Assembly: GCA_022821385.1 (NCBI GenBank)
Contig: JAJEDR010000083.1
Span: forward strand, 1 to 52,482
Source: Rhodothermales bacterium
GTDB taxonomy: Bacteria > Bacteroidota > Rhodothermia > Rhodothermales > Bin80
Reading direction: 5' to 3'
DNA length: 52,482 nt
In this document: positions 17,189-26,350 of the stretch, in pieces
Numbering within the stretch: the first letter of the stretch is position 1
How the letters are laid out: each line of letters begins with the position of its first letter
Notes under the pieces: model-generated
The model's input: only the letters and a program-made list of their open reading frames with translations
Databases searched by the model: none
What the model was told of the DNA's origin: nothing
Position numbers and translations under genes: made by a program

Positions 17189-18090
17189 AATCGCTCACTC
17201 CCAAATCCTCTAGTCGTATCTGCTGATCCCACTGGCGTATACTGAACACTTCGCCAACCTGCATGAACTCCCAACGAATCCCAGGTGTGCTTATGTGATG
17301 GCTTCCAAACATCCATGAGTGCATCTATGCCAGCATGGTCCAAGCATTGACGCCATACTGGCCAATGAAACTGACGAATATTTCCATCCGATGAACTTGT
17401 CCTCCAACCTCGCTGTCTCTTCCCAGTTCTCACATTATTGTCTAGCCTTTGATCTACTCCATTGCCTCGAACAGGAAGTATCTTGAGACCAAAGAACGCA
17501 AGCGTTTCTACGACCGGATCGACCCATTTTGACGTATGGTCGGACGATGATCCAAGCCTAGTTTGGTCGAATCCCAAACCATTACCCTTAACTCGGATGG
17601 CACATCCCCTCAATGATTCTCGCACTCGCGTTTCAGATACGTCAAAATGCTCTTGCAGTTTAATTAACCTATGCTGCAACCACTTTGTTGATCCTGGCCC
17701 AGCCGGGTCAAACGGAGCATGCTCAACTTCGCCATTCTTATCAACACACAGATCAGTCATAGTTGATGACAAAGTCCATGAATATGGGTGTCCGCGAGTT
17801 TCCCGCGCTCTTTGCATGAATGTTTCCACCGAAACTTTTCGCCGCATTGGATCATTACCTTTCCAACACTCAGCAATGGGAAGATCGTCTAGCAACTTTT
17901 TGCTCGGCCATGACTCGAGAAGAGCATTGATTGGGTGAATCTTTGTAGCCGAAAATACCGCCGTAGGTTCTCCATCGATTGTCCAGCGCAGGTGGATGCG
18001 CGGATCTAGTACGGTAACTCCAACTGCAGCAAGCCACGCATTGACCCAATAGCCGGGTAATCCGGGGCAAATAATCTCTTTAGATGTCAT
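17185..18090 (-). CDS. csb3: Subtype I-G Cascade protein, Csb3/GSU0052-like
   Basis: A 301-residue protein in the position of the I-G (formerly I-U) third effector component, often listed as Csb3 or the Cas8-like subunit. It begins with GLPGYWVNAWLAAVGVTVL and has a late FHWPVWRQCLDHAGIDALMD block followed by LGVHAGWRSVQYTPVGSADTTRGFG, which I associate with this family. Its start overlaps the cas3 stop by four bases (ATGA) and its stop overlaps the Cas1 remnant start. No catalytic motif is evident, consistent with a structural or target-recognition role in the interference complex. Family call is supported mainly by context plus partial sequence recognition. Confidence 0.7.
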   Translation of the reverse strand: MTSKEIICPGLPGYWVNAWLAAVGVTVLDPRIHLRWTIDGEPTAVFSATKIHPINALLESWPSKKLLDDLPIAECWKGNDPMRRKVSVETFMQRARETRGHPYSWTLSSTMTDLCVDKNGEVEHAPFDPAGPGSTKWLQHRLIKLQEHFDVSETRVRESLRGCAIRVKGNGLGFDQTRLGSSSDHTSKWVDPVVETLAFFGLKILPVRGNGVDQRLDNNVRTGKRQRGWRTSSSDGNIRQFHWPVWRQCLDHAGIDALMDVWKPSHKHTWDSLGVHAGWRSVQYTPVGSADTTRGFGSERL

Positions 18091-20885
18091 TGATTTGCTT
18101 CTGGTATCAAATCTACTCCCGAGGATACCGCATGATCTGAAAGTCTCAGTATGGCCTCAAGTAACGCTAATCCCCATGGTCCGAAATGATTGTTTAGTTT
18201 TTGAAATCGACATGGTTGCTCCCAGTCTGCAACCTCAAGGCCAGCTGAAACACTCACCGGTTCTCCTGATATTGACGCCTCAAGAGTGAGACAAACATTG
18301 TCATCAACGGGCTTAACAAGCGGTCGACCTTCCCCATGATGGCTGATTACCAGATGCACAAGAAGATCCCTGCTAATTGAGTCACCCCAATCTGGATTTT
18401 CATTGAGCCAAACCCGAACCAAACGAGCCGACAAGGCTTCATGGCGGCCACCTTGCGGCCACCCAGCAAGAAGTCGCCTCGCCTCCCATTGATGGCGAGG
18501 TATATCTGCCTTGGCCAATAGTGTACAACCTTGATTCCAATCTGATTTGAGCCACCGCTGAAATCGTTGGTCCGCTTTACCTATATCATGCAACCTGCCA
18601 GCATGCTCCACTACATCAGCTAAATTAGATGACAACCCAAGGCAAGCGCAGACATTTTTGGCTGAAACGGCTACGGCCTCACAATGCGACTCCAGTTCTA
18701 CCGCAATGGCGGCAAGAGATCTTTCATCGAAATCATCGCTTGGAATTTCGGGTTTCGGCTGGGTTGTCTGTAGTCGAGGCACTTCCTTTGGGACTTCCAC
18801 AACCTGTTTATTCAGTGAATTAACAAACTTGCCCCATTCTTCCGGATTCCAGCCAAATGGAACCGTCTGGCTAATAGCGTAAAGAAGGTCGTTAATTGCG
18901 TAGGTTTTTTGCTGTGGTTCAATCTCCTTACTATCATCTGACTTGTTTAGAATTGTAGCCAAGAGCTGCCTACTGATCGAAATGCCACAGATGCGCTTAA
19001 TTGCCTCAGCATCTAGTGGCAATCCGTACTCCACCAGAGATACGTCCTCAACCCGGTCGGTAGACTCAGGATTCCAGCCGAATTCGTCCATAAGACCGCG
19101 GCTTGTGGGTAACACGATCTGATCCCCCGGCCTAATACGTGAGGTCTCCTCGACAGTTATGCCGTCAGAACCCAATCGGACGACCTTACTTTGTCTCAAG
19201 TCATCTTTCAACACTTCCCTAACTTCGCCAATGGGAACATCAATTGTCTCATGATTCCTAGCGCGAGGCCACAATCGTTGCCCCTCTGAAGGTACGTGGG
19301 CTCTCCAAATTACAGTTACGAGCCTTCTAGCTCCTCTGATACCGCTAAAATACGGCTCCACTGGGGCCTCGCCATCGGGTGGAAAAGAGGTCTTAGTCCA
19401 TTCCCATAAAATTCCTGGCGATAATTCTGGCGCCCGACCAGAATCATCATTCGGGGAGCCTAACATTGTTGCTACACACCCAGGGGATAAATTCACCTCA
19501 TCCGAGGCATCCTCAAGATCCTGTAGTTTACTAAGCAGGGCCTTTGGCTCACTACCATAGACAGACCAGTTCTCTACTTTTGATAGGCGCTTACCAGTGG
19601 GCATGTGCACGTATACGGCAACTGAATCTTTAAATCTCCCGAGGCGATTTAATCGGCCTAGTCGCTGCGTTAGTGCTCGAATCCCGCACTGTTCTGTAAC
19701 AAGGTATTCTGCATCAATATCCGCTCCGACCTCCAATGTCTGTGTAGCAACAACAATAAGATGACGGTTGCGCTCACCATATGTATTACTTGAAGCGAGC
19801 ATCCCGTGTACGGGATGCAGAACCCGTTTCCGAATCTGTTCTGCTTCTCGCTCACGCATCCGGCTAGTAATCAGCAGTATCTCTGCTCTATCCATCAGAC
19901 TCGTTAGGCAGGAATAGACCCTTCGCGCAGTCTTTGGGGTATTCACAAAAACGATACAAGTTGACCAAGTTGGGGCCTTATGCAATACATCGCACGTAGC
20001 CTCCACCAAGTGGCGCTCACGCTTGGTCGTCTTAATCCTAAGCTCAAGTAGCTTCACCGCACCTAAGCGTTCCCGTACTACAGGAAGCCTCCGGTCTTCA
20101 TCATCAAGCGTAAACCTCCCTTCGTTGATTTGGCCACCCGTGGCCGTCAATTGAACCAGCGTTGGCCTCGAACGGGCTTCGTTCAAAATAGGATTTACGC
20201 GGATCGTACAGTCCGACATTGCTGAACACAGTGTCCTCAAATGGGGTGTAAAATTGGCCTCATCTAGTAAGACAAGGCTGTCGGTTCCCGCCATTGCGGC
20301 ATCAATAGACCTCATCTCCCGACTGGAGCCATAACCGCGAAATAGCATTCGGGAGCCATACATGGGGAGCGTAGACAGAATGATAGCCGGTTGCGACGGA
20401 GTAGTCGGCCGACGGGAAGCGATTCCCCCACACAATTGAATCACCTCAAGCGGTGTAGCTGTGGGGTTGCCTGCAATAGATCGTAACCGATTCGCTACGG
20501 TCATTACAATCTCTTGATCTTCCTCCTGAAGCTCTGCCAATTCGGGGGCACTTAGCGTATTTTTTATTTTCTCGGCATGCTTAAATGTCGAATCTACAAG
20601 CACCCTCCGGTTAACCACCCACCAGATACGTGTTGGTGCAATTCGCTGGGCAGGATCGCGTGTAGCTTGCGATGCCAACCACCACACAGCGATTTCTAAG
20701 CATGCGGTCTTGCCTAGTCCTGTAGGCACACCAACTTCGGTGTTCCACCTACCTGTTAAAGCGATGTGATTTGCCAAGCGAGACTGCCAGGGAAACGGCT
20801 CACGTTTATTAATCACCCGGTAGAACTCGTTGAACTCTGGCATATCCGTGGATACATCCATGCCATTTGAACCTTGAAGATTCAT
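18087..20885 (-). CDS. cas3: CRISPR-associated helicase-nuclease Cas3, subtype I-G type with C-terminal HD
   Basis: A 932-residue Cas3 that unwinds and degrades DNA marked by the crRNA complex. The helicase comes first: Walker A GVPTGLGKT at residues 52-60, the DEAD-box variant DEAN at about 208-211, TQTLEVGADID, and motif VI QRLGRLNRLGRF. The HD nuclease comes last, with HAGRLHDIGKAD near residue 760 and VHLVISHHGEGRP downstream. C-terminal HD is the layout known for GSU0051-type Cas3 of subtype I-G (I-U), the reverse of most type I systems. All core motifs are intact, so interference may still work. The start overlaps the csb2 stop by four bases (ATGA). Confidence 0.93.
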   Translation of the reverse strand: MNLQGSNGMDVSTDMPEFNEFYRVINKREPFPWQSRLANHIALTGRWNTEVGVPTGLGKTACLEIAVWWLASQATRDPAQRIAPTRIWWVVNRRVLVDSTFKHAEKIKNTLSAPELAELQEEDQEIVMTVANRLRSIAGNPTATPLEVIQLCGGIASRRPTTPSQPAIILSTLPMYGSRMLFRGYGSSREMRSIDAAMAGTDSLVLLDEANFTPHLRTLCSAMSDCTIRVNPILNEARSRPTLVQLTATGGQINEGRFTLDDEDRRLPVVRERLGAVKLLELRIKTTKRERHLVEATCDVLHKAPTWSTCIVFVNTPKTARRVYSCLTSLMDRAEILLITSRMREREAEQIRKRVLHPVHGMLASSNTYGERNRHLIVVATQTLEVGADIDAEYLVTEQCGIRALTQRLGRLNRLGRFKDSVAVYVHMPTGKRLSKVENWSVYGSEPKALLSKLQDLEDASDEVNLSPGCVATMLGSPNDDSGRAPELSPGILWEWTKTSFPPDGEAPVEPYFSGIRGARRLVTVIWRAHVPSEGQRLWPRARNHETIDVPIGEVREVLKDDLRQSKVVRLGSDGITVEETSRIRPGDQIVLPTSRGLMDEFGWNPESTDRVEDVSLVEYGLPLDAEAIKRICGISISRQLLATILNKSDDSKEIEPQQKTYAINDLLYAISQTVPFGWNPEEWGKFVNSLNKQVVEVPKEVPRLQTTQPKPEIPSDDFDERSLAAIAVELESHCEAVAVSAKNVCACLGLSSNLADVVEHAGRLHDIGKADQRFQRWLKSDWNQGCTLLAKADIPRHQWEARRLLAGWPQGGRHEALSARLVRVWLNENPDWGDSISRDLLVHLVISHHGEGRPLVKPVDDNVCLTLEASISGEPVSVSAGLEVADWEQPCRFQKLNNHFGPWGLALLEAILRLSDHAVSSGVDLIPEANQ

Positions 20886-22333
20886 GAACTAGACCGTAGT
20901 CCTTGCTTTAGTGGAATACAAAGACCGAACCCCCGCTGTCGCCCGGATCCGACTACAACTGGACCACTGATATCCTGAGAAAACCGCATCCAGATGTGAG
21001 AGTATGGCAACGCAGGTCTGTCGCGACGATTCACCTCAACAGGGGACAGATCAACTGCCCCAGGGACCATGGGAGTACGCGATGACCGAACTTCGATTGG
21101 CCTAGGTAATCCTGCGTGATTGCACCACCGACCTATCTCGTTCAAGTTAGGAGTTCGCCGCCGCTCATGAATCGCTGGGAAGGCTGTCACCCATTCCTTT
21201 GACGGACCAAGCCACCTCCACGAGTTGGCGGCTACTGGACGATCATTCCGAGAATGAGGCTCAAGATGAAGCTCGAGCGATATCCTGATGGATGGCCCAG
21301 TAAGCCGTCTCACAGCATAAGCTGCGGTACGAGAACGCTCATACTCTAGTGAGCTGATTCCAGGAGGCATCCACAACGCCATACCGTGAATTCGGCCTTC
21401 CGATCTGGGATAGCCCGCATCTGGGAGAGCCAAGTATCGCGCAATTTCATAACCCTTGCCGCGAAATCCGTGGCCATGCAGAACTTGGGGTGGCTCTCCA
21501 TAGAGATGTTGGTACTGGCTAAGAACAGACTGTTTAAATAGTTGTGTGACTGTGGAAATCCTGCGACCAGAAACAGCTGAGTCAAGGCGCATCCACGCGA
21601 CTACCTCTCCCAGTTCAACCCGTTTGGATAACATGGGCGGACGGTAGCGATACCCACGACCAAGCGCAGGAAACTGTGACCGGCTTACAGAAGCACCACG
21701 TTTTTGCCATTGATCGTAAAATCGATCCAAGACCCTTAAATCGCCAGGTTGTGCAACTTTAATCACTGCACCACCCGAATCGTCGGGAACGAAGGCATGA
21801 GTTTTGTCTGCAATCACCGACGCGCAACTTGAGACACGCACTCTAACAGGTGAATCGGACGCGCCAAGATACCCCACTCGTGCAGCACGTCGTTGAAGTG
21901 CCTTGAAAATAGATGTATCTGGAGTCTCAACGTCCCAGAAGTACACAATGTGTGAATCCCGTGGAGAAACTCGAACACCCGGTTGAACAAGCGTACTTTC
22001 GCGGTTAATGTACTCCTTCTGGCACGTCAATTCCTTTAACTTTTTTGACAGTCCCGTGTGACGGTAGCGCACGACATACCTCGGCAACAAAGTTTTGTGC
22101 AATGGAGTCGAATCGGCGTAGATAACCGGTGGCGACAATTGCTCAAACCAGCTGAGTTCCGAACCATCTGTTGCCCAACAGTTCTCTCTTGTCCCGTCTG
22201 CAGCAACAAAGGCGGCGAAAAGGCGCATTGGCGACGGGGGCCACTCTCCCTGAGATAATCGACCCGTGTTAGCCGCGCCGCTTGGATCTCCGCGAAAGGT
22301 TGCGTGCAGTAGCTCCACTGATATTGCCAACAT
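20882..22333 (-). CDS. csb2: Csb2 (GSU0054 family; Cas5-Cas6-like fusion)
   Basis: A 483-residue protein of the I-G interference complex, described for the family as combining Cas5-like and Cas6-like RAMP folds to cap the complex and process crRNA. It opens with MLAISVELLHATFRGDP and EWPPSPMRLFAAFVAADG, a family hallmark. A central HGHGFRGKGYEIARYLALP stretch and the C-terminal glycine-rich GSGRQRGFGLC fit RAMP loops. His residues in HGHG are candidate cleavage residues (inference). ATG 22333 is chosen because it forms a TGATG junction with the cas7 stop; an ATG 21 bases upstream is possible but less family-like. Confidence 0.88.
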   Translation of the reverse strand: MLAISVELLHATFRGDPSGAANTGRLSQGEWPPSPMRLFAAFVAADGTRENCWATDGSELSWFEQLSPPVIYADSTPLHKTLLPRYVVRYRHTGLSKKLKELTCQKEYINRESTLVQPGVRVSPRDSHIVYFWDVETPDTSIFKALQRRAARVGYLGASDSPVRVRVSSCASVIADKTHAFVPDDSGGAVIKVAQPGDLRVLDRFYDQWQKRGASVSRSQFPALGRGYRYRPPMLSKRVELGEVVAWMRLDSAVSGRRISTVTQLFKQSVLSQYQHLYGEPPQVLHGHGFRGKGYEIARYLALPDAGYPRSEGRIHGMALWMPPGISSLEYERSRTAAYAVRRLTGPSIRISLELHLEPHSRNDRPVAANSWRWLGPSKEWVTAFPAIHERRRTPNLNEIGRWCNHAGLPRPIEVRSSRTPMVPGAVDLSPVEVNRRDRPALPYSHIWMRFSQDISGPVVVGSGRQRGFGLCIPLKQGLRSSS

Positions 22334-23532
22334 CAGTCGGTGGTTTGGGGCCACGTTGCACGAATTGCTTCCTTCAGATTGTCCTTCGGTTTGAGTATTG
22401 TCGGCTGCTTACGCCAACCGTCGAGCGTTATGCCAACCGATTCGGCGTATCGCTTTGCAGATTGAAGCAAATCAAGGGTGTCTTCAGCAGTGCCTAAATC
22501 AATCTGAGAGTCGGTATCGCTTCCAAGCCACGTACACTTTGTGGCATGGGGGCGAAGATCAGCCCCCGAGCGCAGCGAGAATCCACGACCAAAGGCAAGT
22601 TGGTGTGCATGCAGACCGAGAGCAACCAATATGGCACGACAAGCTGCATTCTTCTTGGATCCAAACTGATCATCCACACGGATCCTGCGCAGTTGCGCAA
22701 ATGAAACAGTAGCTGTCTGTGAGATACGCGTAAACGAAATTGCTGCCAAACTCGCATCGTTTCCTGTGAACGGGACTTGACCGTGCCCTATTTCAGACAA
22801 TTTCTTTGTTCTCCCATCTTCAATGTTCGCATCCTTTCCAATTTTCCATTGGGTTTGGTCATTAGGATTGATAGTTATAGGATCATCAACATTCAGGTTA
22901 AGATCATCACCTTTCAGACCAAAGACTCGTGTTTCGGTTTCCGCTGGTTGCCAACCAATGATTTCAGAAACCCATGCGCGAGCATGCTTACTATTAGACC
23001 GTTTCTTACCTAGGTGCGACTGCCAAAATCCGTACAAAAGTGCTTGCGGGAACCATGCCATCAGATGACCACAATTCTGGGTAGTAGCATTGAATATCTT
23101 TCTACCCAAATCTGTATTGATGAAATCCTCCCCATTTAACATCGCATCTCTCAGGTAAGCGTCTGCGTTGCGATGTGGAAATTGAAAGCTTGAAAGACTC
23201 CTTGGCAAGTGAGAGGGTAAGTATCCGATTTCAGAGAAATCAAGAATAAATTCTGGTAACTCTATTGACTCTCGATGACGACGAAGTGCCTCTTCCAAAC
23301 GGTTCGCTTGGGAAGGTACATTGTCGACCACGATGACATGTTGAGCTTCTGAATCCTCGGGGCAGGACCAGCGACGATCACGCTGGTATCGCCCCCCTGC
23401 GTACACTGCTGGTTTGACAGGGCTACCTGGTCCACCCAAGGGTATCAACTCAGTTTCAATTCGTATCCCATTTTCGAATGCATCGTCTTCACAACCTTGA
23501 AGCACATGTTCGAACTTGACTATGCTGGCCAT
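22333..23532 (-). CDS. cas7: Csb1/Cas7 (GSU0053 family) backbone subunit
   Basis: A 399-residue Cas7-type protein that coats the crRNA in the I-G effector complex. Recognisable parts are IRIETELIPLGGPGSPVKPAVYAGGRYQ near the start (continuous block), DNVPSQANRLEEAL, GRKIFNATTQ and the later FAQLRRIRV segment. It is the first gene of the cas operon and has a strong AGGAGGT ribosome binding site six bases upstream (23539-23545), unusual in a window where most genes have weak sites. All five downstream frames are joined to it by overlaps or very short gaps, so expression is probably set here. Confidence 0.88.
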   Translation of the reverse strand: MASIVKFEHVLQGCEDDAFENGIRIETELIPLGGPGSPVKPAVYAGGRYQRDRRWSCPEDSEAQHVIVVDNVPSQANRLEEALRRHRESIELPEFILDFSEIGYLPSHLPRSLSSFQFPHRNADAYLRDAMLNGEDFINTDLGRKIFNATTQNCGHLMAWFPQALLYGFWQSHLGKKRSNSKHARAWVSEIIGWQPAETETRVFGLKGDDLNLNVDDPITINPNDQTQWKIGKDANIEDGRTKKLSEIGHGQVPFTGNDASLAAISFTRISQTATVSFAQLRRIRVDDQFGSKKNAACRAILVALGLHAHQLAFGRGFSLRSGADLRPHATKCTWLGSDTDSQIDLGTAEDTLDLLQSAKRYAESVGITLDGWRKQPTILKPKDNLKEAIRATWPQTTD

Positions 23533-23538
23533 TCTAAA

Positions 23539-23545
23539 ACCTCCT
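23539..23545 (-). promoter_or_regulatory. Strong Shine-Dalgarno site for cas7
   Basis: The minus strand reads AGGAGGT six bases before the cas7 ATG. This supports the cas7 start and stands out against the mostly poor ribosome sites of the surrounding genes. Confidence 0.8.
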
Positions 23546-24006
23546 AATATTAAGATTACCTTGACTAATGCCGCCCGTTACTACCGGGGGAGAGGCTCAC
23601 AAACAATTGTGCGGAATGCGCTGATCTCACTCCAGCGATCGACGCTGTACCCATCGCCTGACTGATCGAGTCTGTCGAAAAAAAGCCGCGAAATTTTGGA
23701 TAAGAATACTTCAATGGTCAAAATCGATAGCTTTGTGCAACAGTCTCCCTTTACCGGACAACTCCCTTACTAATTCCCTGATAGTTTAGTAACGATTCAC
23801 GTATTTTTTACGTCACTTATATTCTTTTTCTATTATATATCAGGCCATATCGGTTATATTATTATTAATTCGAAACTATTGAAGAATCCGTTCAATTTCG
23901 GAGAACGATACTTCAAAGGGCAGCATCGATTTTTGCGAAGATATTGGACGTGATTTCGCCGTTACCGCTGCCTGAAACAGCTCTTCGGGGAGGCCAAGCC
24001 CGTATA
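23546..24006. other. Non-coding upstream region of the cas operon
   Basis: About 460 bases without a recognisable gene. An AT-rich tract at about 23790-23880 could hold the cas promoter reading left. A 37-base imperfect direct repeat is present: 23692-23728 and 23894-23930 share AATTT…GGA, ATACTTCAA and ATCGAT, with about eight mismatches. The second copy merges into the 22-bp repeat array. Confidence 0.5.
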
Positions 24007-24204
24007 TTCCGCTGGAACTGGGACACGTAATCCGGTGGAAGTGGGACACCAATCCGATTGATCTGGGACACCAATCCGATTGATCTGGGACACCAATCCG
24101 ATTGATCTGGGACACCAATCCGATTGATCTGGGACACCAATCCGATTGATCTGGGACGCTAATCCGATTGATCTGGGACGCTAATCCGGTGAAAGTGGGA
24201 CACC
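24007..24204. repeat. 22-bp tandem array (about nine units)
   Basis: Exact 22-base periodicity with unit starts at 24029, 24051, 24073, 24095, 24117, 24139, 24161 and 24183, plus a diverged unit at about 24007. The common unit reads AATCCGATTGATCTGGGACA on the plus strand. Outer units differ (CCGGTGGAAGTGGGACACC). There are no unique spacers. On the minus strand the unit begins GTGTCCC and ends CGGATT. Such arrays of short repeats are reminiscent of transposase-binding repeats at IS21-family ends, but no transposase is nearby, so that origin is inference. Confidence 0.8.
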
Positions 24205-24296
24205 TTATATGCGGGGGATTTGCGGAATTGCCTTGATATGTGCGCGTGCATCAGGCATTTATTTTCGATCTTCCTGTCAGAGTTATCTTGTTCGCT

Positions 24297-24481
24297 TGCC
24301 AAGCGGAATTCCTGTGGAAGCCCTGCCCATCGATGGCTCAAAGAACGCCGCTCTATTGGCGGTACAGATACTTGCCACATCCGACCCTGCAATTCAGCAG
24401 CGCTTCATTCATTTCAATGCGAACATGGTTAACGAGGTAGACATCAATAATGCGCGCGCCCAAGAGCAATTGTTTCTCTGA
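24297..24481 (+). pseudogene. purE: purE 3'-end fragment
   Basis: This encodes the last 61 residues of PurE in frame to a stop (for example PIDGSKNAALLAVQILATSD, then VDINNARAQEQLF), matching the intact purE at about 85% DNA identity. The matching begins abruptly after unrelated upstream sequence. A longer open frame (from 24209) only adds non-PurE sequence. It lacks the catalytic N-terminal two thirds and cannot be an active enzyme. Confidence 0.9.
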
Positions 24482-24601
24482 CCCAAATTCGTTAGAGTGG
24501 AGCATGTCCTCCGACTTGTGCTCTGCAAGGTGGAGTGCGCTCAAAGAAGTGTTCTCTTGGGCTCATCTTTCAGCGAATCTGAACCGCGGGTAGATCGTTG
24601 T
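24297..24601 (+). repeat. Direct repeat copy B: purE tail plus flank
   Basis: Partner of 15662-15966, in the same orientation and 8635 bases away. Beyond the stop the shared blocks include CTCTGCAAGGTGGAG, GCTCAAAGAA and TTTCAGCG. It forms the right border of the CRISPR-Cas segment. Confidence 0.85.
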
Positions 24602-24638
24602 TCGACGATTTTTTTTGCCGGTGCCAATAGTACTCCAC

Positions 24639-24760
24639 TTCGCTCGGATTAGTGCTCCGCTTCGCTCGGAACGGCGCCCCGCTTCGCTTGGAATGGTGCC
24701 CCCGCTTCGCTCGGAATGGTGCCCCGCTTCGCTCGGAATCAGTGCCCCAGTTCGCTCGGA
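24639..24760. repeat. 22/23-bp repeat array containing TTCGCTCGGA
   Basis: The core TTCGCTCGGA (one copy with a T variant) starts at 24639, 24661, 24683, 24706, 24728 and 24751, so spacing is 22-23 bases. The unit on the plus strand is close to GTGCCCCGCTTCGCTCGGAA. It resembles the 24.0-24.2 kb unit read on the opposite strand (GTGTCCC…CGGATT), so the two arrays face away from each other across the purE fragment. Confidence 0.8.
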
Positions 24761-24878
24761 ATATGCATTACCTCTCCACTGTAGCGCGATCTTTAGGATC
24801 TGGAAGATCTCACTTTTGAACGCGCCCGGAACCATCTACCCTTCCCCGCCGCATTAGAATCACTCACTGTGAATTGAC

Positions 24879-26309
24879 TCAAACAAACGGCAGATAAAGT
24901 GTCGCCGCCAGCATGAAGAACACGACAAGCCCGATGATATCGTTGCTGGTGGTGATAAAGGGACCCGTAGCCAGTGCTGGATCCACTCCAATCCTGTCAA
25001 GCATTAATGGTGTAGCAACCCCAATGACAGCAGCCAGCACGATTACTGCAAAGAGCGATAGCCCCGCGGTTACGGCAAGTCGCATGGGCTCGGGAACAGG
25101 CATCACCACAGAGGACCAGACCGTCGCCACCCAGCCAAACAGCAGCAGAACTACAACCAGCATCATTATCGCTAAGGCCAAGCCATTGACTATAGCCACA
25201 AGAACCTCTTTGCCTAGACGCCGAAACATATTGGCAGACCAAACCTCACCGGATGCCAGACCTTGGACAATAATAGCCGAACTCTGAATCCCGGCGTTCC
25301 CAGCCATTGCCATGACAACCGGGATGAATGCCGCGAGAACCGAGGCGCGCCGGATATTTTCCTCGTAAACGCCAATGACACTCCCCGCAAATACAGCCCC
25401 AAGCATACCCAGAAATAACCAGGGTAACCGACCACGGGTAATTCGAAATACCGAGTCTGTGGGCTCCTCATCACCAGTAATACCACTTAGTCGCTGGTAG
25501 TCCTCTTCGGCCTCTTCCAGAATAACATCCATTGCGTCATCAATCGCAACATGACCAACCAAGCGCTGCTCATCATCCACCACCGCCAGAGACACCAAAT
25601 CGTACCGTTCCATAGTCCGCGCAACCTCTTCCTGGTCCACATCCGTGGTCACATACCGCACATCCGTACGCATTACATCACCAATTATAGCCTCAGCGGG
25701 TGACAGCAACAGGCGTCGAATGGTCACAAACCCCTCCAGATGCTTGGAAGGGTCAGTAACAAAGACCACATACAGATCTTGCGTGTTTTCTGCGTTACGG
25801 CGAATTTCTTCTGTAGCCTCGGTGACCGTCCAGTTGGCGAGCACCGTGACAACCTCAGCAGCCATAATACCGCCTGCAGTTTCCTCCCCATAGGCCAGTA
25901 GGCCACGCACGGCCTCGCGATCTTCCAAAACGCGCAGAACACGCTGGCGCACTGTCTCATCCAACTGCCCCAGAACATCAGCAGCATCATCGGATTCCAA
26001 CTCATTGAGAAGAGAGGTCACGCGCTTGGTGGGAGTAGCTGCAAGCAGATCTGCACAGAATGCTTCGTCCAATTCCGAAAGCACCTGTGCGCCGGTAATG
26101 GTCGGCAGTGCAAGCGTCAGACTCGCGGCATGCTCGCGCCCTAGTTCGGTAACGAGTCGCGCGATGTCGGCTGGATGAAGTCCACCTACCAAGTCTACCG
26201 CGGCAGAAAGATCACCTTCCTCAAGCCGTTCCTCAACTGCTTCAGCTATCTCGGCGCTCAGCTCAGGAAGCGGCGAAATTTTAACTATGTCGGTAGCGGA
26301 ATCAGACAC
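24879..26309 (-). CDS. mgtE: Magnesium transporter MgtE
   Basis: About 476 residues. MgtE is a homodimeric Mg2+ channel gated by cytosolic Mg2+ sensing. The superhelical N domain (LHPADIARLV, LLNELESDDAADVLGQL) is followed by paired CBS domains (VMRTDVRYVTTDVD, LVGHVAIDDAMDVI). Five hydrophobic segments then carry the pore-lining PVVMAMAGNAGIQSSA and GVDPALATGPFITTSND blocks. GTG 26309 is chosen because the longer open frame runs into the 3' end of rsmA and adds non-MgtE sequence. The start lies 41 bases after the rsmA stop, so co-transcription is likely. No M-box riboswitch is seen in this short gap. Confidence 0.93.
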   Translation of the reverse strand: MSDSATDIVKISPLPELSAEIAEAVEERLEEGDLSAAVDLVGGLHPADIARLVTELGREHAASLTLALPTITGAQVLSELDEAFCADLLAATPTKRVTSLLNELESDDAADVLGQLDETVRQRVLRVLEDREAVRGLLAYGEETAGGIMAAEVVTVLANWTVTEATEEIRRNAENTQDLYVVFVTDPSKHLEGFVTIRRLLLSPAEAIIGDVMRTDVRYVTTDVDQEEVARTMERYDLVSLAVVDDEQRLVGHVAIDDAMDVILEEAEEDYQRLSGITGDEEPTDSVFRITRGRLPWLFLGMLGAVFAGSVIGVYEENIRRASVLAAFIPVVMAMAGNAGIQSSAIIVQGLASGEVWSANMFRRLGKEVLVAIVNGLALAIMMLVVVLLLFGWVATVWSSVVMPVPEPMRLAVTAGLSLFAVIVLAAVIGVATPLMLDRIGVDPALATGPFITTSNDIIGLVVFFMLAATLYLPFV

Positions 26310-26350
26310 GACGAAGTATTGATTAGCGATTGAAAAGCTAGTTAGCGCTT

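Noticed and set aside
23876..24140. Minus-strand open frames over the 22-bp array (repeating QINRIGVPDQSDW)
   Set aside because: The protein repeat is only translation of the tandem DNA repeat. The period of 22 is not a multiple of three, so frames cycle, and there is no family signature.
24007..24204. Second CRISPR array
   Set aside because: Units are contiguous 22-mers with no unique spacers.
24209..24481. Functional second PurE
   Set aside because: Only the last ~61 residues are PurE; the catalytic N-terminal part is missing and the upstream codons are unrelated.
24563..24835. Minus-strand open frame rich in SERSGALIPSEAG
   Set aside because: It is a translation of the second repeat array, with no start signal or conserved domain.
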